Assembly (NCBI RefSeq): GCF_003600835.1
Contig: NZ_NQYC01000001.1
Location: forward strand, 992,001-1,056,000
DNA from: Bacillus sp. PK3_68
GTDB lineage: Bacteria; Bacillota; Bacilli; Bacillales; Domibacillaceae
Length of the DNA stretch: 64,000 nucleotides
Direction of reading: 5' to 3'
In this document: piece by piece, positions 18,881 through 27,551 of the stretch
How positions within the stretch are numbered: the first letter of the stretch is position 1
Layout: every line of letters begins with the position of its first letter
Translations under genes and position numbers: made by a program
Notes under the pieces: model-generated
Told to the model about the DNA's origin: nothing
What the model saw: only the letters and a program-made list of their open reading frames with translations
Database searches by the model: none

Positions 18881-19210
18881 TTATTCCCCCTCTTTTCTCG
18901 TCCAGCGATCTTTATCTCTCGTGTTAAACTTCTTCATGACTTGATCATGAGCTTCTTGCAGATCAATATTTAGTGAATTTGCCAGGCAAATAATGACAAA
19001 CTGCAGATCACCAAGTTCTTCTGCTATGGTTTTCGCCTCTTCTGTTGATTTTTTAGGCTTTTCACCATAGTAATGGTTCACTTCCCGTGCCAGCTCTCCT
19101 AGTTCCTCAGTCAAGCGAGCCATCATAGCAAGCGGGCTAAAGTAGCCTTCTTTAAATTGACCGATGTATTCATCGACTTCCTTTTGCATCTCTTTGATCG
19201 TTTTATCCAT
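18881..19210 (-). CDS. ypjD: MazG-like nucleotide pyrophosphohydrolase YpjD
   Basis: A 109-residue all-alpha NTP pyrophosphohydrolase of the MazG-like group: LTEELGELAREVNHYYGEKP and EELGDLQFVIICLANS carry the EExxE and ExxD metal ligands. The longer upstream reading from 19291 adds 27 residues that relatives lack, so the ATG at 19210, with CAGGGAAG upstream, is chosen. It heads the dapB operon. The in vivo substrate is not established. Confidence 0.9.
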   Translation of the reverse strand: MDKTIKEMQKEVDEYIGQFKEGYFSPLAMMARLTEELGELAREVNHYYGEKPKKSTEEAKTIAEELGDLQFVIICLANSLNIDLQEAHDQVMKKFNTRDKDRWTRKEGE

Positions 19211-19389
19211 GTCTTCCCTGCTTTCTTCCTTAATTAATTTTATGTTAGCTAATTCTTGAGTAGTTGACAATGAATTTATCGCTCTATACACCTCAGACTT
19301 TCATGTTTCTTATTGTCTGATCTCGCACAGTTATATATAATGACAGTTATCAATAACTGTCTCAATATTAATTCAAAGGTGGCTGGCGT

Positions 19390-20261
19390 ATGATATTTGG
19401 CATGAAACTCAAAAATATTTTCTTTATCTTAATTGGCGGTGCCATTTATAGTTTTGGCCTTGTTCATTTCAACATGGAGAACAAGCTGGCAGAAGGCGGT
19501 TTTACCGGAATTACATTACTTTTATACAATTTGTTTAAAATTGATCCTTCTTATTCCAATCTAATTCTGAATGTGCCTTTATTTTTTGTTGGTTGGAAAC
19601 TGCTTGGCAGAATGTCATTTTTCTATACGATCATTGGAACAGTCGGTGTGTCTATTTTTCTTTGGATTTTCCAGCGCAAGCAGCTTCCTATTCCGCTCCA
19701 TGAAGACTTGTTTCTCGCTTCTTTATTTGCCGGGGTCTTTGCTGGTGTAGGGCTTGGCATTATTTTCCGCTATGGCGGAACAACAGGCGGAGTCGATATT
19801 ATTGCTCGTTTGATTCATAAATACCGCAATGTTAGCATGGGAAAAACGATGTTTTTATTTGATGCTCTTGTGATTACGGCCTCTTTATTAACCTATCTAA
19901 ATTACCGGGAAGCTATGTACACGCTCGTGGCTGTTTTCGTCGGGGCGCGAGTCATTGACTTTATGCAAGAAGGTGCCTATGCTGCCAGAGGAGCCATGAT
20001 CATCTCTGACCATAATCAAGAAATTGCTGAGAAAATCACCAAACAGATGGAACGAGGCGTTACTATATTAAAAGGCCACGGTGCATTTACAAAGACAAAC
20101 CGGGAAGTTCTCTATTGCGTAGTTGGCAAAAATGAGATTGTCCGCCTTAAAACATTATCAACTCGGTTGATCCGCATGCTTTCGTTTCCGTTACAGTTGT
20201 GCATGATGTACTCGGTGAAGGATTTACCCTTGATGAGAACAAGCAGCCGATCCAAATATAA
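19390..20261 (+). pseudogene. ypjC: YitT-family membrane protein YpjC with a one-base frameshift near the 3' end
   Basis: About six membrane segments (DUF161) from residue 8, then a cytoplasmic DUF2179 domain (AYAARGAMIISD, GVTILKGHGAFT). The reading frame breaks after LKxx at a run of four A (20149-20152). Reading on in the +1 frame restores IINSVDPHAFVSV and GEGFTLDENKQPI and a stop at 20261. One extra A would give 290 residues, the family length. Read uncorrected, the frame runs through the terminator hairpin at 20261-20289 and ends at 20301. The run suggests a sequencing error rather than true decay. Function of the family is unknown; the role of the deviation is inferred. Confidence 0.85.
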
Positions 20262-20289
20262 AAAGCAGGAGACTCATTCTCCTGCTTTT
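20261..20289 (+). terminator. Terminator after ypjC
   Basis: Stem AGCAGGAGA/TCTCCTGCT with loop CTCAT, flanked by AAAA and TTTT; also serves the convergent yugP. Confidence 0.8.
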
Positions 20290-20303
20290 CTCTTTTTATG
20301 AAA

Positions 20304-20984
20304 TTAATCTTCGTTCTGCTGCATACCGGTAAACATCAAGACTAGACGAACCAGTTCCAGTACAGCTACAGCGGCGGCAGCAACATACGTCATGGCTGCG
20401 GCATTTAGTACTTTGCGGGCCTCGCGCTCTTCGTCATTGCGGATAATACCTGATGAAACAATTTGATCCATCGCGCGCGAAGAAGCGTTGAACTCGACAG
20501 GCAAGGTAATCACTTGGAATAAAACAGCTGCTGCCATTAAAATAATTCCGAGTAAAAAAGCTCCTGTCATTGATGTAAAGATCCCGATCATAATGAAAAT
20601 CCACGATAAGTTTGATCCAATATTTGCTACAGGTACGAGTGCATGTCGGAATCGTAGAAAGGCATATCCCTCTTTATCCTGAATAGCATGACCTACCTCA
20701 TGGGCTGCTACAGCAGCGGCAGCAATAGAATGTCCGTGATAGTTATTTGGAGAAAGATGAACCGTCTTTGTTAACGGATTATAGTGATCACTTAAAAAAC
20801 CGCTTGTTTCCACTACTTTCACTTGGTGAAGGCCATTTTCATCTAAAATGCGCCGAGCCGACTGCGCCCCGGTTACACCAGTGGAGACAGAAACTTTGGA
20901 ATATTTATTATACGTACTTTTTACTTTCATCTGCGCCCAGATTGGAACGAGAATTAGGATAAGAAAGTAAATTAGAAAGCCCAT
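20304..20984 (-). CDS. yugP: Neutral zinc metallopeptidase, YugP type (membrane)
   Basis: A 226-residue membrane protein with an N-terminal hydrophobic segment, the zinc-protease signature AAHEVGHAIQD near residue 92, and three further hydrophobic segments in the C-terminal half. LPVEFNASSRAM is also typical of this family (DUF2200-type peptidase, Pfam Zn_peptidase_2). No substrate is known. It lies alone between ypjC and ypjB, convergent with ypjC. Confidence 0.88.
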   Translation of the reverse strand: MGFLIYFLILILVPIWAQMKVKSTYNKYSKVSVSTGVTGAQSARRILDENGLHQVKVVETSGFLSDHYNPLTKTVHLSPNNYHGHSIAAAAVAAHEVGHAIQDKEGYAFLRFRHALVPVANIGSNLSWIFIMIGIFTSMTGAFLLGIILMAAAVLFQVITLPVEFNASSRAMDQIVSSGIIRNDEEREARKVLNAAAMTYVAAAAVAVLELVRLVLMFTGMQQNED

Positions 20985-21053
20985 TGTTTGGTGTTACCCC
21001 CATTTGTACTAATATTTACTTCTCTTTTATTTTATCCTTTTCTAATTTTTATA

Positions 21054-21845
21054 TCAATGATTCTGCTTCTTCCTCTCTTCTTCCTTCTGCCCTTTATATT
21101 TCTTCCAGCCTACATAAGAAAGCGTTACAATAATAATTCCCCCAGTAAAGCTGATGACCCATCCAAGAGAAGGCTGGGCAGGGTCCTCTTTTTCCATTTC
21201 CTTAAACACCATCTCTACTGCTTTTTCCAACTCTTCGATCTCACTTTCAGCAGATGCCTCTTTCAACATCTTTTCTCCACTTCGTTCCATATAACGAACA
21301 TGTTCATCAAGTATCCGAACACTCTTTTCAGAAACATCTACTTTCAAGCTGGGCTGGATGATATAGTAATTAGCCAAAAATCTATTGAGTGATTCATGAA
21401 ACCCTGAGGAATCGGCTGTCATAGAAGACTTTTTTAAAGATTGCAGGGAAGACATAACAGGCTGTTCCATTTCAGTCCATAACGGCCGGTAACGAGAAAC
21501 CACTGCATCGGCCACCAAGCGGAAGGTCGTAACAGTTTCCAACGTTTCTATTTCTTTTCCTTCAGGAGAGTTAATCACATGCAATGCTTCTCCAAGAGCC
21601 GTCGATAAAACTGTCCAATCTTCCATAGGAAGTCCACTGTCTTTAAATTGAAGTTGTATAAGTTCAAGCTGGACAGCTTTTAGCTGTGCTTCTGCATCTT
21701 CATAGAGACCGGCTTTCGTAAACTCCAGAGCCTGGCCGGCTATTTGATCTAATCTAAGAAGGCGGGCATCGGCATCCTCTGCCTGACTATGAACGGGAAT
21801 AATAAATAAGCAACAAATAAGAAACAAGCACTTTATTTTTTTCAT
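21054..21845 (-). CDS. ypjB: Sporulation-related protein YpjB
   Basis: A 263-residue protein with a signal peptide (MKKIKCLFLICCLFIIPVHS, likely cut near SQA-ED). A helical extracytoplasmic domain follows, then a C-terminal membrane segment (VISFTGGIIIVTLSYVGW) and a basic tail. This layout and the position next to ypjA and qcrC fit B. subtilis YpjB. Its biochemical function is unknown; assignment is by size, topology and synteny. Confidence 0.78.
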   Translation of the reverse strand: MKKIKCLFLICCLFIIPVHSQAEDADARLLRLDQIAGQALEFTKAGLYEDAEAQLKAVQLELIQLQFKDSGLPMEDWTVLSTALGEALHVINSPEGKEIETLETVTTFRLVADAVVSRYRPLWTEMEQPVMSSLQSLKKSSMTADSSGFHESLNRFLANYYIIQPSLKVDVSEKSVRILDEHVRYMERSGEKMLKEASAESEIEELEKAVEMVFKEMEKEDPAQPSLGWVISFTGGIIIVTLSYVGWKKYKGQKEEERKKQNH

Positions 21846-21934
21846 TTCTCTCCCTCCTCCGCTCCTGCTGTTAATATATGCATGAACCAGGGAAACGAGA
21901 AGAGAAACTTATAGTAGACGCTCGTTTATTCCAG

Positions 21935-22525
21935 TTAGAAAGTCCACTTCAAACGTTTTTCTCTGCTTGTTAAATACCAGGCAAGAAAAATAGAGAAGAC
22001 ACTCAACCAAAAAGTAAAATAGCCAATTTCTTTAATATATAGATGTAATTGCGGATATGACGGATATTGCATATAGACATAATCAATGATTTCATTATGC
22101 AAAGCCCAAAAAGCAGCTATGATTAAATGCCATGGTTTGATGCGATAAAATGGCGCATAGAGCAACCCTTGGATAGCCATTCCTAAATGTGAAGCCATCA
22201 GCATATATCCTTCCCATGGCAAATAGCCAGTCACTTTTAATACGAGTACGTTCATTACCACTGCCCATATGCCGTATTTAAACAGTGTCACAATGGCCAA
22301 TGCTTGAAAAAGCCCCCATGATTTTTTCCATAAAAATCCCAGCAACACAATCGTGAAAAACAGGCTTGCTGTGGGGCTGTCCGGAACAAAGGGCCAGAAA
22401 AACCAATCTGTGCGGACTAACTGCGGCGCATACCACATATATCCGTAAATTGTGCCGACTAGATTAATGAAAAATAAAATAAGTAAAAATCTTTTGTTCG
22501 CTAAAAACCAGTATACATATTGCAA
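21935..22525 (-). CDS. ypjA: DUF1405 membrane protein YpjA
   Basis: A 196-residue integral membrane protein with about five or six hydrophobic segments, including NKRFLLILFFINLVGTIYGY near the N-terminus and SVFSIFLAWYLTSREKRL at the end. WYAPQL and HNEIIDY are recognisable family stretches. It sits just downstream of qcrC on the same strand but after a terminator (22602-22628). Function unknown. Confidence 0.82.
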   Translation of the reverse strand: MQYVYWFLANKRFLLILFFINLVGTIYGYMWYAPQLVRTDWFFWPFVPDSPTASLFFTIVLLGFLWKKSWGLFQALAIVTLFKYGIWAVVMNVLVLKVTGYLPWEGYMLMASHLGMAIQGLLYAPFYRIKPWHLIIAAFWALHNEIIDYVYMQYPSYPQLHLYIKEIGYFTFWLSVFSIFLAWYLTSREKRLKWTF

Positions 22526-22601
22526 AATGGCACCATCCTGTCTTCTCTGCTAAACATATCGGAAAAATATTGTAATGATTACATTTATTATATAGAAAAA
22601 A

Positions 22602-22628
22602 AGATGCCCTATTCAAGATAGGACATCT
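22602..22628 (-). terminator. Terminator of the qcrABC operon
   Basis: Stem AGATGTCCTAT/ATAGGGCATCT (one wobble) with a short loop, followed on the minus strand by a T run. Confidence 0.8.
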
Positions 22629-22638
22629 TCTCTTTGTA

Positions 22639-23406
22639 CTATTTTAAATTAGAAATAAATTCAGCCATTTTATCGAGCTCTTCATCAGTGCCTTTAAACA
22701 CACCTGCAGGCATGGCCCCTTTACCTTCACGAGCAATCTTTTGGATTTCTTCAGGCTTTAATCCCGTGCCGACAAGAGATGGTGCTGCTGCACCGCCTGT
22801 CAAATTTTCTCCATGACAGTTAATACAGCCATTTTTCTGGTCAGCAAAGATTTTGTATCCTTCATCATTCTTATCGAACTCTGCTTCTTCGACAATTTTA
22901 CCTTGTGCCTCTGCAGCTTCCCAGTCATGGTGAACAACGGATTCCCATGTTAAGAAAACAATGGCTGATAAAGCAAGAATCATAAAGCCCGTAGCAAATG
23001 GACGTTTAATTGGTCTGCGTTCTGGTCCTCGGTCAATGAATGGAGCAAGTAAAAGTCCTCCAAAAGCTAGTCCTGGAATAACAAAAGCTCCAATAACATT
23101 GTAAGGTCCGGAAGCATACGTGTATTTCAGTAACTGGTAAAGAAATAAAAAGTACCAGTCTGGAAGCGGAATATAACCTGTATCCGTCGGATCCGCGACA
23201 CGCTCAAGCGGAGATGGATGCGCTACTGTCAAGCATAAATAACCAACTAAGAAAACGGCACCAACCATCCACTCTTTTAATAAAAAGTTCGGCCAAAAGG
23301 CTTCAGTTTTCCCCGGGTATTCCGAGTAATCTTTCGGAACATTCGGTTTGCGTACTGCCGGGATACGCGAATCACCAACGAATTTCATCCCTTTTCCACG
23401 ATGCAT
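22639..23406 (-). CDS. qcrC: Menaquinol:cytochrome c reductase, cytochrome b/c subunit
   Basis: A fusion peculiar to Bacillota: residues 40-160 hold the three helices corresponding to cytochrome b subunit IV (with PDWYFLFLYQLLKY). The C-terminal third is a cytochrome c domain with the haem motif CINCH near residue 195 and GAMPAG providing the Met ligand. Length of 255 matches B. subtilis QcrC. Last gene of qcrABC, which feeds electrons from menaquinol to cytochrome c. Confidence 0.97.
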   Translation of the reverse strand: MHRGKGMKFVGDSRIPAVRKPNVPKDYSEYPGKTEAFWPNFLLKEWMVGAVFLVGYLCLTVAHPSPLERVADPTDTGYIPLPDWYFLFLYQLLKYTYASGPYNVIGAFVIPGLAFGGLLLAPFIDRGPERRPIKRPFATGFMILALSAIVFLTWESVVHHDWEAAEAQGKIVEEAEFDKNDEGYKIFADQKNGCINCHGENLTGGAAAPSLVGTGLKPEEIQKIAREGKGAMPAGVFKGTDEELDKMAEFISNLK

Positions 23407-23457
23407 GGCGTTCCCCTCCTTTAAAAAGATCTTTAGACATTCAATGAAATTTTAATT

Positions 23458-24132
23458 TTACAATGGTCCGGAGATACCTTGTCTGCGAATCATAATAAAG
23501 TGAGCTGCCATTAAGCCGAGCAACGCTGCCGGCAGGAAGAACACGTGAATCGCAAAGAAACGAGTAAGCGTCTGGGCTCCAACGATATCCGGATGACCCG
23601 CAAGCAGGGTTTTTACCTGTTCCCCAATGAATGGAGTGGAAGCGGCGATTTCTATACCTACCTTCGTTGCGAATAACGCTTTCATATCCCATGGCAATAA
23701 GTAACCCGTGAAGCCGAGACCAAGCATAACAAAGAAAATTAATACGCCCACTATCCAGTTCAGTTCACGTGGTTTTTTGTAAGCTCCTTGGAAGAACACG
23801 CGCAACGTATGTAAGAATATCATAACGATAACTAAACTCGCACCCCAGTGGTGCATACCACGCACAATCATTCCAAATGCCACTTCATTTTGAAGATAAT
23901 AAACCGATTCCCAGGCATTTTTAATATCAGGCACATAATACATAGTCAAAAACATACCTGATAGAATCTGGATAACGGTTACGAAAAATGTCAATCCGCC
24001 AAAACAGTAAACGAAAGCCGAAAAGTGATGAGCCGGGTTTACGTGTTCAGGCACTTCATGATCAGCAATATCCCGCCACAAAGGCGTAATATCTAAACGC
24101 TCATCAACCCAATCATAAATTTTGTTTAGCAT
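23458..24132 (-). CDS. qcrB: Menaquinol:cytochrome c reductase, cytochrome b6 subunit
   Basis: The 224-residue four-helix cytochrome b core, with haem-ligand histidines in RGMHHWGASLVIVMIFLHTLRVF and FFAIHVFFLPAALLGLMAAH. LPWDMKALFATKVG forms part of the quinol site. It lies 14 bases after qcrA and 51 before qcrC. As in B. subtilis, the subunit is short because the rest of cytochrome b is fused to the cytochrome c in QcrC. Confidence 0.97.
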   Translation of the reverse strand: MLNKIYDWVDERLDITPLWRDIADHEVPEHVNPAHHFSAFVYCFGGLTFFVTVIQILSGMFLTMYYVPDIKNAWESVYYLQNEVAFGMIVRGMHHWGASLVIVMIFLHTLRVFFQGAYKKPRELNWIVGVLIFFVMLGLGFTGYLLPWDMKALFATKVGIEIAASTPFIGEQVKTLLAGHPDIVGAQTLTRFFAIHVFFLPAALLGLMAAHFIMIRRQGISGPL

Positions 24133-24146
24133 GAATTACGCCTCCT

Positions 24147-24650
24147 TTACGCAATGGTTTGTGGCTCCGGCTTGCCGAGCTGCAAGAAACCGTCTTTTAC
24201 TTTCGTTGGGTACTTATCAAGCGGTCTTGTCGGTGGTGTACCAGGAATGTTTTTTCCACTCTTTTCATATAAACCACCATGACACGGACAGTAGAACTTG
24301 TTTTTGTGACCGCTTCCTTCCCAGTCAACCGTACAGCCTAAGTGTTTACATACAGGTGAAAGGGCAACGATTTCGCCTTTCTCATTCTTGTAAACCCAAG
24401 CCGTTTGTGTAACATCGGATGTGTACCATGCATCTTTTTGTTCGTAAGAGAAGTCCACACGAGTCGGTTTCGTAGACAATTCATCCACTTTCTGCTTCGT
24501 AGTATGGTATTCGCCTTTTCCACCATGCGCCAAAACTGGATCAATTGCAAAACGAACCATTGGCATCAACATGCCAGCTGCCATAAAGCCGCCAACGCCT
24601 GTCAGTGTATAGTTAAGAAATTGACGTCTTGATACAGGTTGTTTACTCAT
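24147..24650 (-). CDS. qcrA: Menaquinol:cytochrome c reductase, Rieske iron-sulfur subunit
   Basis: A 167-residue membrane-anchored Rieske protein: MSKQPVSRRQFLNY resembles a twin-arginine signal and precedes the anchor helix. The cluster ligands are in CKHLGCTV and CPCHGGLY. An upstream extension of 30 residues is possible but lacks similarity; the ATG at 24650 follows a GAGGGGGGAAAAGA site. First gene of the operon. Confidence 0.96.
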   Translation of the reverse strand: MSKQPVSRRQFLNYTLTGVGGFMAAGMLMPMVRFAIDPVLAHGGKGEYHTTKQKVDELSTKPTRVDFSYEQKDAWYTSDVTQTAWVYKNEKGEIVALSPVCKHLGCTVDWEGSGHKNKFYCPCHGGLYEKSGKNIPGTPPTRPLDKYPTKVKDGFLQLGKPEPQTIA

Positions 24651-24804
24651 TCTTTTCCCCCCTCTATTGTAAGCTGCGTCCGCACTGGACGTATTTATAA
24701 GCGCACAAACATAAACTAGGACACCACTATGATAATCCAAACTTGGAAACAGGTCAATATCACAGCGATCGAAAATATATCAAAGTATGTGACGATTTTC
24801 TGAA

Positions 24805-25281
24805 TTATGACAAATTTTGCTGCCATTTGTGGACGATTATATTGACAAATTGTTTTGCTTGATCCTCTATTAACGAGTATTTGTACGAATCCTCCATATG
24901 TTCAAGCGGCACGGATGGAACCCAGATTAATGAGCCACCGATCTCTTCTTCAGCCAACTTCCAGCTGCTGTCTGAAGTGAAGAATAGCTTATGTTTAAAC
25001 CCACTCTTGTCCATCTCCTCAACCCAGCGATTTAACGCGGCAAACTTTCCTTGTTCCTCCTGCTGTCTTATGTAAGTAAACGGGGGAATAAGCAAGATTC
25101 GCCCTTTAAATTGCTTCTCAAGCAGCGTAGTTAACAACTGCATAAATTCATATTGAGAAGCTGTTTCTTTCATGTCGCTTTCAAAAGAAATAGGGATGAG
25201 CGGCACGAGTGCTGTATCCACATATTCTTTTTGCTGTTGAAAGCTTTCTGTATCTCTGCCATTCCAATTCATGTCATTCAC
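24805..25281 (-). CDS. ypiF: DUF2487 protein YpiF
   Basis: A 158-residue soluble protein of unknown function. Its N-terminus MNDMNWNGRDTESFQQQKEYVDTALVPL has the family pattern, and the place between ypiB and qcrA is as in B. subtilis. No catalytic motif is evident. Homologues sit reproducibly next to the bc complex genes, which hints at a link to respiration but proves nothing. Confidence 0.82.
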   Translation of the reverse strand: MNDMNWNGRDTESFQQQKEYVDTALVPLIPISFESDMKETASQYEFMQLLTTLLEKQFKGRILLIPPFTYIRQQEEQGKFAALNRWVEEMDKSGFKHKLFFTSDSSWKLAEEEIGGSLIWVPSVPLEHMEDSYKYSLIEDQAKQFVNIIVHKWQQNLS

Positions 25282-25341
25282 CTCTTGTTTTATAGTACCA
25301 CAGTGATTCGATGAGAATCATCCTTCTTTATTCAAAAATAA

Positions 25342-25366
25342 AGTCTTTTGCCGCAGGCAAAAGACT
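25342..25366 (-). terminator. Terminator at the ypiB stop
   Basis: Perfect 11-bp stem AGTCTTTTGCC with a 3-base loop; the minus-strand T-rich run TTTATTTTTG follows. It begins at the ypiB stop codon. Confidence 0.8.
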
Positions 25367-25904
25367 ATTTTAAAGCATTTAGTTGATCAGTCAACGCCAG
25401 AAATGCTGCTTTATCTCCGCTATCGAGCGCTCTATCTATGTCTTTGAGCAATCGCTCCTTCTGAAAACGATAGATTCCCTCTTTAAGAAAGTTTTCAGCA
25501 AGCACTTTATCCTTTTCCGTAATTCGTAAATTCCTTGGCATAAATGGGTTTTCTTCCATTACGGCCGCATATTGATGAGATACATTGGAAGACTTGAACT
25601 TCAATTCAATATAAATGTCCTCTTCCTTGTTCAACCGGATATCATGAAATGATTTTTCTGCATCCGTTGTCATGATGTTCTCTTTAAAAAAACGAAACGG
25701 GGCACTGTCAACACAGTGGGTAGACATGATCATTCCCCGTGGACAATATTGTGCGTCTTCTACAAAATGCACCTTTTCCATGAGCTGGTCGTGGCTCATT
25801 AAATAATTTAAAATCCATACAGATTCTCTTCTTTTTAATTGATAGTGATTTAAAAACCAGCGGATAAAATCTTTTTTCTCATGAACAGATACAGGGGCAG
25901 CCAT
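25365..25904 (-). CDS. ypiB: UPF0302/IDEAL-domain protein YpiB
   Basis: A 179-residue cytosolic protein with the UPF0302 core ([30 protein letters not shown]). A C-terminal IDEAL-like segment ([21 protein letters not shown]) follows. Position upstream of ypiF matches the Bacillus order. Biochemical role is not settled; homologues have been tied to control of other proteins, which I cannot test here. Confidence 0.85.
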   Translation of the reverse strand: MAAPVSVHEKKDFIRWFLNHYQLKRRESVWILNYLMSHDQLMEKVHFVEDAQYCPRGMIMSTHCVDSAPFRFFKENIMTTDAEKSFHDIRLNKEEDIYIELKFKSSNVSHQYAAVMEENPFMPRNLRITEKDKVLAENFLKEGIYRFQKERLLKDIDRALDSGDKAAFLALTDQLNALK

Positions 25905-25940
25905 TTTATAAATCCCTCCTCTGTAAAGATAGTCATTTAA

Positions 25941-27200
25941 TTAATCCGAAAGCCGCTCAATGAGCAACAGCCACTCTTCATTCGCGGGATCATTCTCCAG
26001 CAGCTGACGGAATATTTGCAGTGCTTCCTTACGATTTCCTTCTTCCATTAAGAAGTATCCGTATTCTTCTAAAAAGTGTGCATGACCTTTAAAGAAATTA
26101 TATGCTTCTTTATAAGCAGTTAATGCCTGACTATACTCTTCTAATTCATTGAGGGCTTTTGCCTCATCCCATAAAAGCTGTGGATCAGCCTCTCCATCTT
26201 TCTTCAGCAGTTCGGTAATTTCCAGTACATCTTCATAGCGTTCCTGATGAAGAAGCAATTTATTTAAGGTAAGGGCGGCTTCTGAATACTCAGGATCTAA
26301 TGCCAAGGCAGCGCGCAAAAACTGCTCTGCCTCCTCCTCTCTGCCTAACTTTAGGCTAAGCTTACCTGCAATGAGATGCAGCTCTTTGTGAAACTCGTCA
26401 TGCTTAATTCCCTCCTTAGCTACTTCTATCCCCTTTTCTAACTCCTCCTCCCGCTCATATGCTTTGGCTAAATAAAGATAAATAGAGTGATAGTCTGGGT
26501 CAAGCGCTTTTAACTCTTCAAATTTAGCGATCGCTGTTTGATAAAAGCCCGCTTGAAAAGCCGTGAAAGCGTAACCAAATAGTGTGTTAATTTCCAGATG
26601 GCCTTCAAGCGCTTTTTCATAATACTCCAAGCTCTCCTCAAAAGCTCCGCCTACGCTCAATGACTCAGCCAGGCGCTGATAAATGGAGATACCCGCTATC
26701 TCTTCTTGTCTATCTGCAAGCAGGGCTCTGTAAAGACGAATAGCTTCCAAAAACCTTCCCTGCTCCGAGTAGAACTCAGCAAGCGCAAATTGAATAACCG
26801 GTTCATCAGGCAACAGTTCATTGGCAGCTTGCAGCTTCTGTTCACTTACTTCATATAGACCTTGCATTTGGTATAGATCAGCAAGCAACAGCAGAGCTCT
26901 CGGATAGTTTTCGTCTGCTTGGTCCAGCTGCTCAAGGAGAAGCATGGCCTCTTCTTCTTTATCCATATCAACGAGCACTTCAGCAAGAAGGACGCGCAGC
27001 TCTCCTTCTTCCGGAAAGGTTTCCAGAAGCCCTTCGTACAGCTCCCGCGCTTCTTCCAGAAAGCCCAGACCATATAATTGTTCGGCCAGCGAAAATTTCT
27101 CTTCATCTGAGGAAAACGACTGGACCTTTTTAAATAGAGAAAACGCTTGTTGATTTTCCCCTTTTTCTAAACTTTCTAGCATTTGCTGTGCATAAGACAT
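25941..27200 (-). CDS. ypiA: Tetratricopeptide-repeat protein YpiA
   Basis: About 419 residues almost wholly made of TPR helices: repeated units such as GFLEEARELYEGLLETFP, EEEAMLLLEQLDQADENYP and EEYSQALTAYKEAYNFF, at roughly 34-residue spacing. Such scaffolds bind partner proteins; the partner is unknown. The ATG at 27200, ten bases after AAAGGA, is chosen over a TTG at 27227. It follows a candidate small gene and promoter. Confidence 0.87.
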   Translation of the reverse strand: MSYAQQMLESLEKGENQQAFSLFKKVQSFSSDEEKFSLAEQLYGLGFLEEARELYEGLLETFPEEGELRVLLAEVLVDMDKEEEAMLLLEQLDQADENYPRALLLLADLYQMQGLYEVSEQKLQAANELLPDEPVIQFALAEFYSEQGRFLEAIRLYRALLADRQEEIAGISIYQRLAESLSVGGAFEESLEYYEKALEGHLEINTLFGYAFTAFQAGFYQTAIAKFEELKALDPDYHSIYLYLAKAYEREEELEKGIEVAKEGIKHDEFHKELHLIAGKLSLKLGREEEAEQFLRAALALDPEYSEAALTLNKLLLHQERYEDVLEITELLKKDGEADPQLLWDEAKALNELEEYSQALTAYKEAYNFFKGHAHFLEEYGYFLMEEGNRKEALQIFRQLLENDPANEEWLLLIERLSD

Positions 27201-27237
27201 TTTCTTCGAATCCTTTCTAAAAAACAATTTACTCTTA

Positions 27238-27363
27238 TTAGGACTGTCGACAAACGTCCGACTTCTTTATTACTAGTCTGCTTGATCGATCATCCTCATC
27301 TACATCAGACTTAAGTTTTAAAGGACGGTCATTTGCAATCAATCCCAGGGTGCTTTCAATCAT
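27238..27363 (-). CDS. Possible 41-residue protein leading the ypiA transcript
   Basis: A short reading frame starts MIESTLGLIANDRPLKL and ends in a charged tail. It has AAGGTG eight bases before its ATG, a well-formed promoter (27389-27417) about 20 bases further up, and lies 37 bases before ypiA. I do not recognise the protein. It could be a genuine small gene or a leader peptide; no family support. Confidence 0.4.
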   Translation of the reverse strand: MIESTLGLIANDRPLKLKSDVDEDDRSSRLVIKKSDVCRQS

Positions 27364-27388
27364 CCTGTTCACACCTTGTAATATTGTT

Positions 27389-27417
27389 ATCATAGTGAAA
27401 GAAAAGCCTGACAGCAA
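27389..27417 (-). promoter_or_regulatory. Candidate SigA promoter for ypiA
   Basis: Minus strand TTGCTG, 17-bp spacer, TATGAT; predicted start near 27382, just upstream of the 27363 ATG. Confidence 0.55.
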
Positions 27418-27480
27418 CTTTTTTATCTTCAATAGTAAATACATTCTCCAGGAAAGAGCAATTTCCTTCTTTATGCAGAA

Positions 27481-27507
27481 AAAGGAGCTGATAAAATCAG
27501 CTCCTTT
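27481..27507 (-). terminator. Terminator of the aromatic operon (after aroE)
   Basis: Perfect 12-bp stem AAAGGAGCTGAT with loop AAA, bounded by A and T runs, 45 bases beyond the aroE stop. Confidence 0.85.
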
Positions 27508-27551
27508 TTGTTGGCTGCTGTGTGCGTCGCCAACTAAACACCTTGTTTTCA

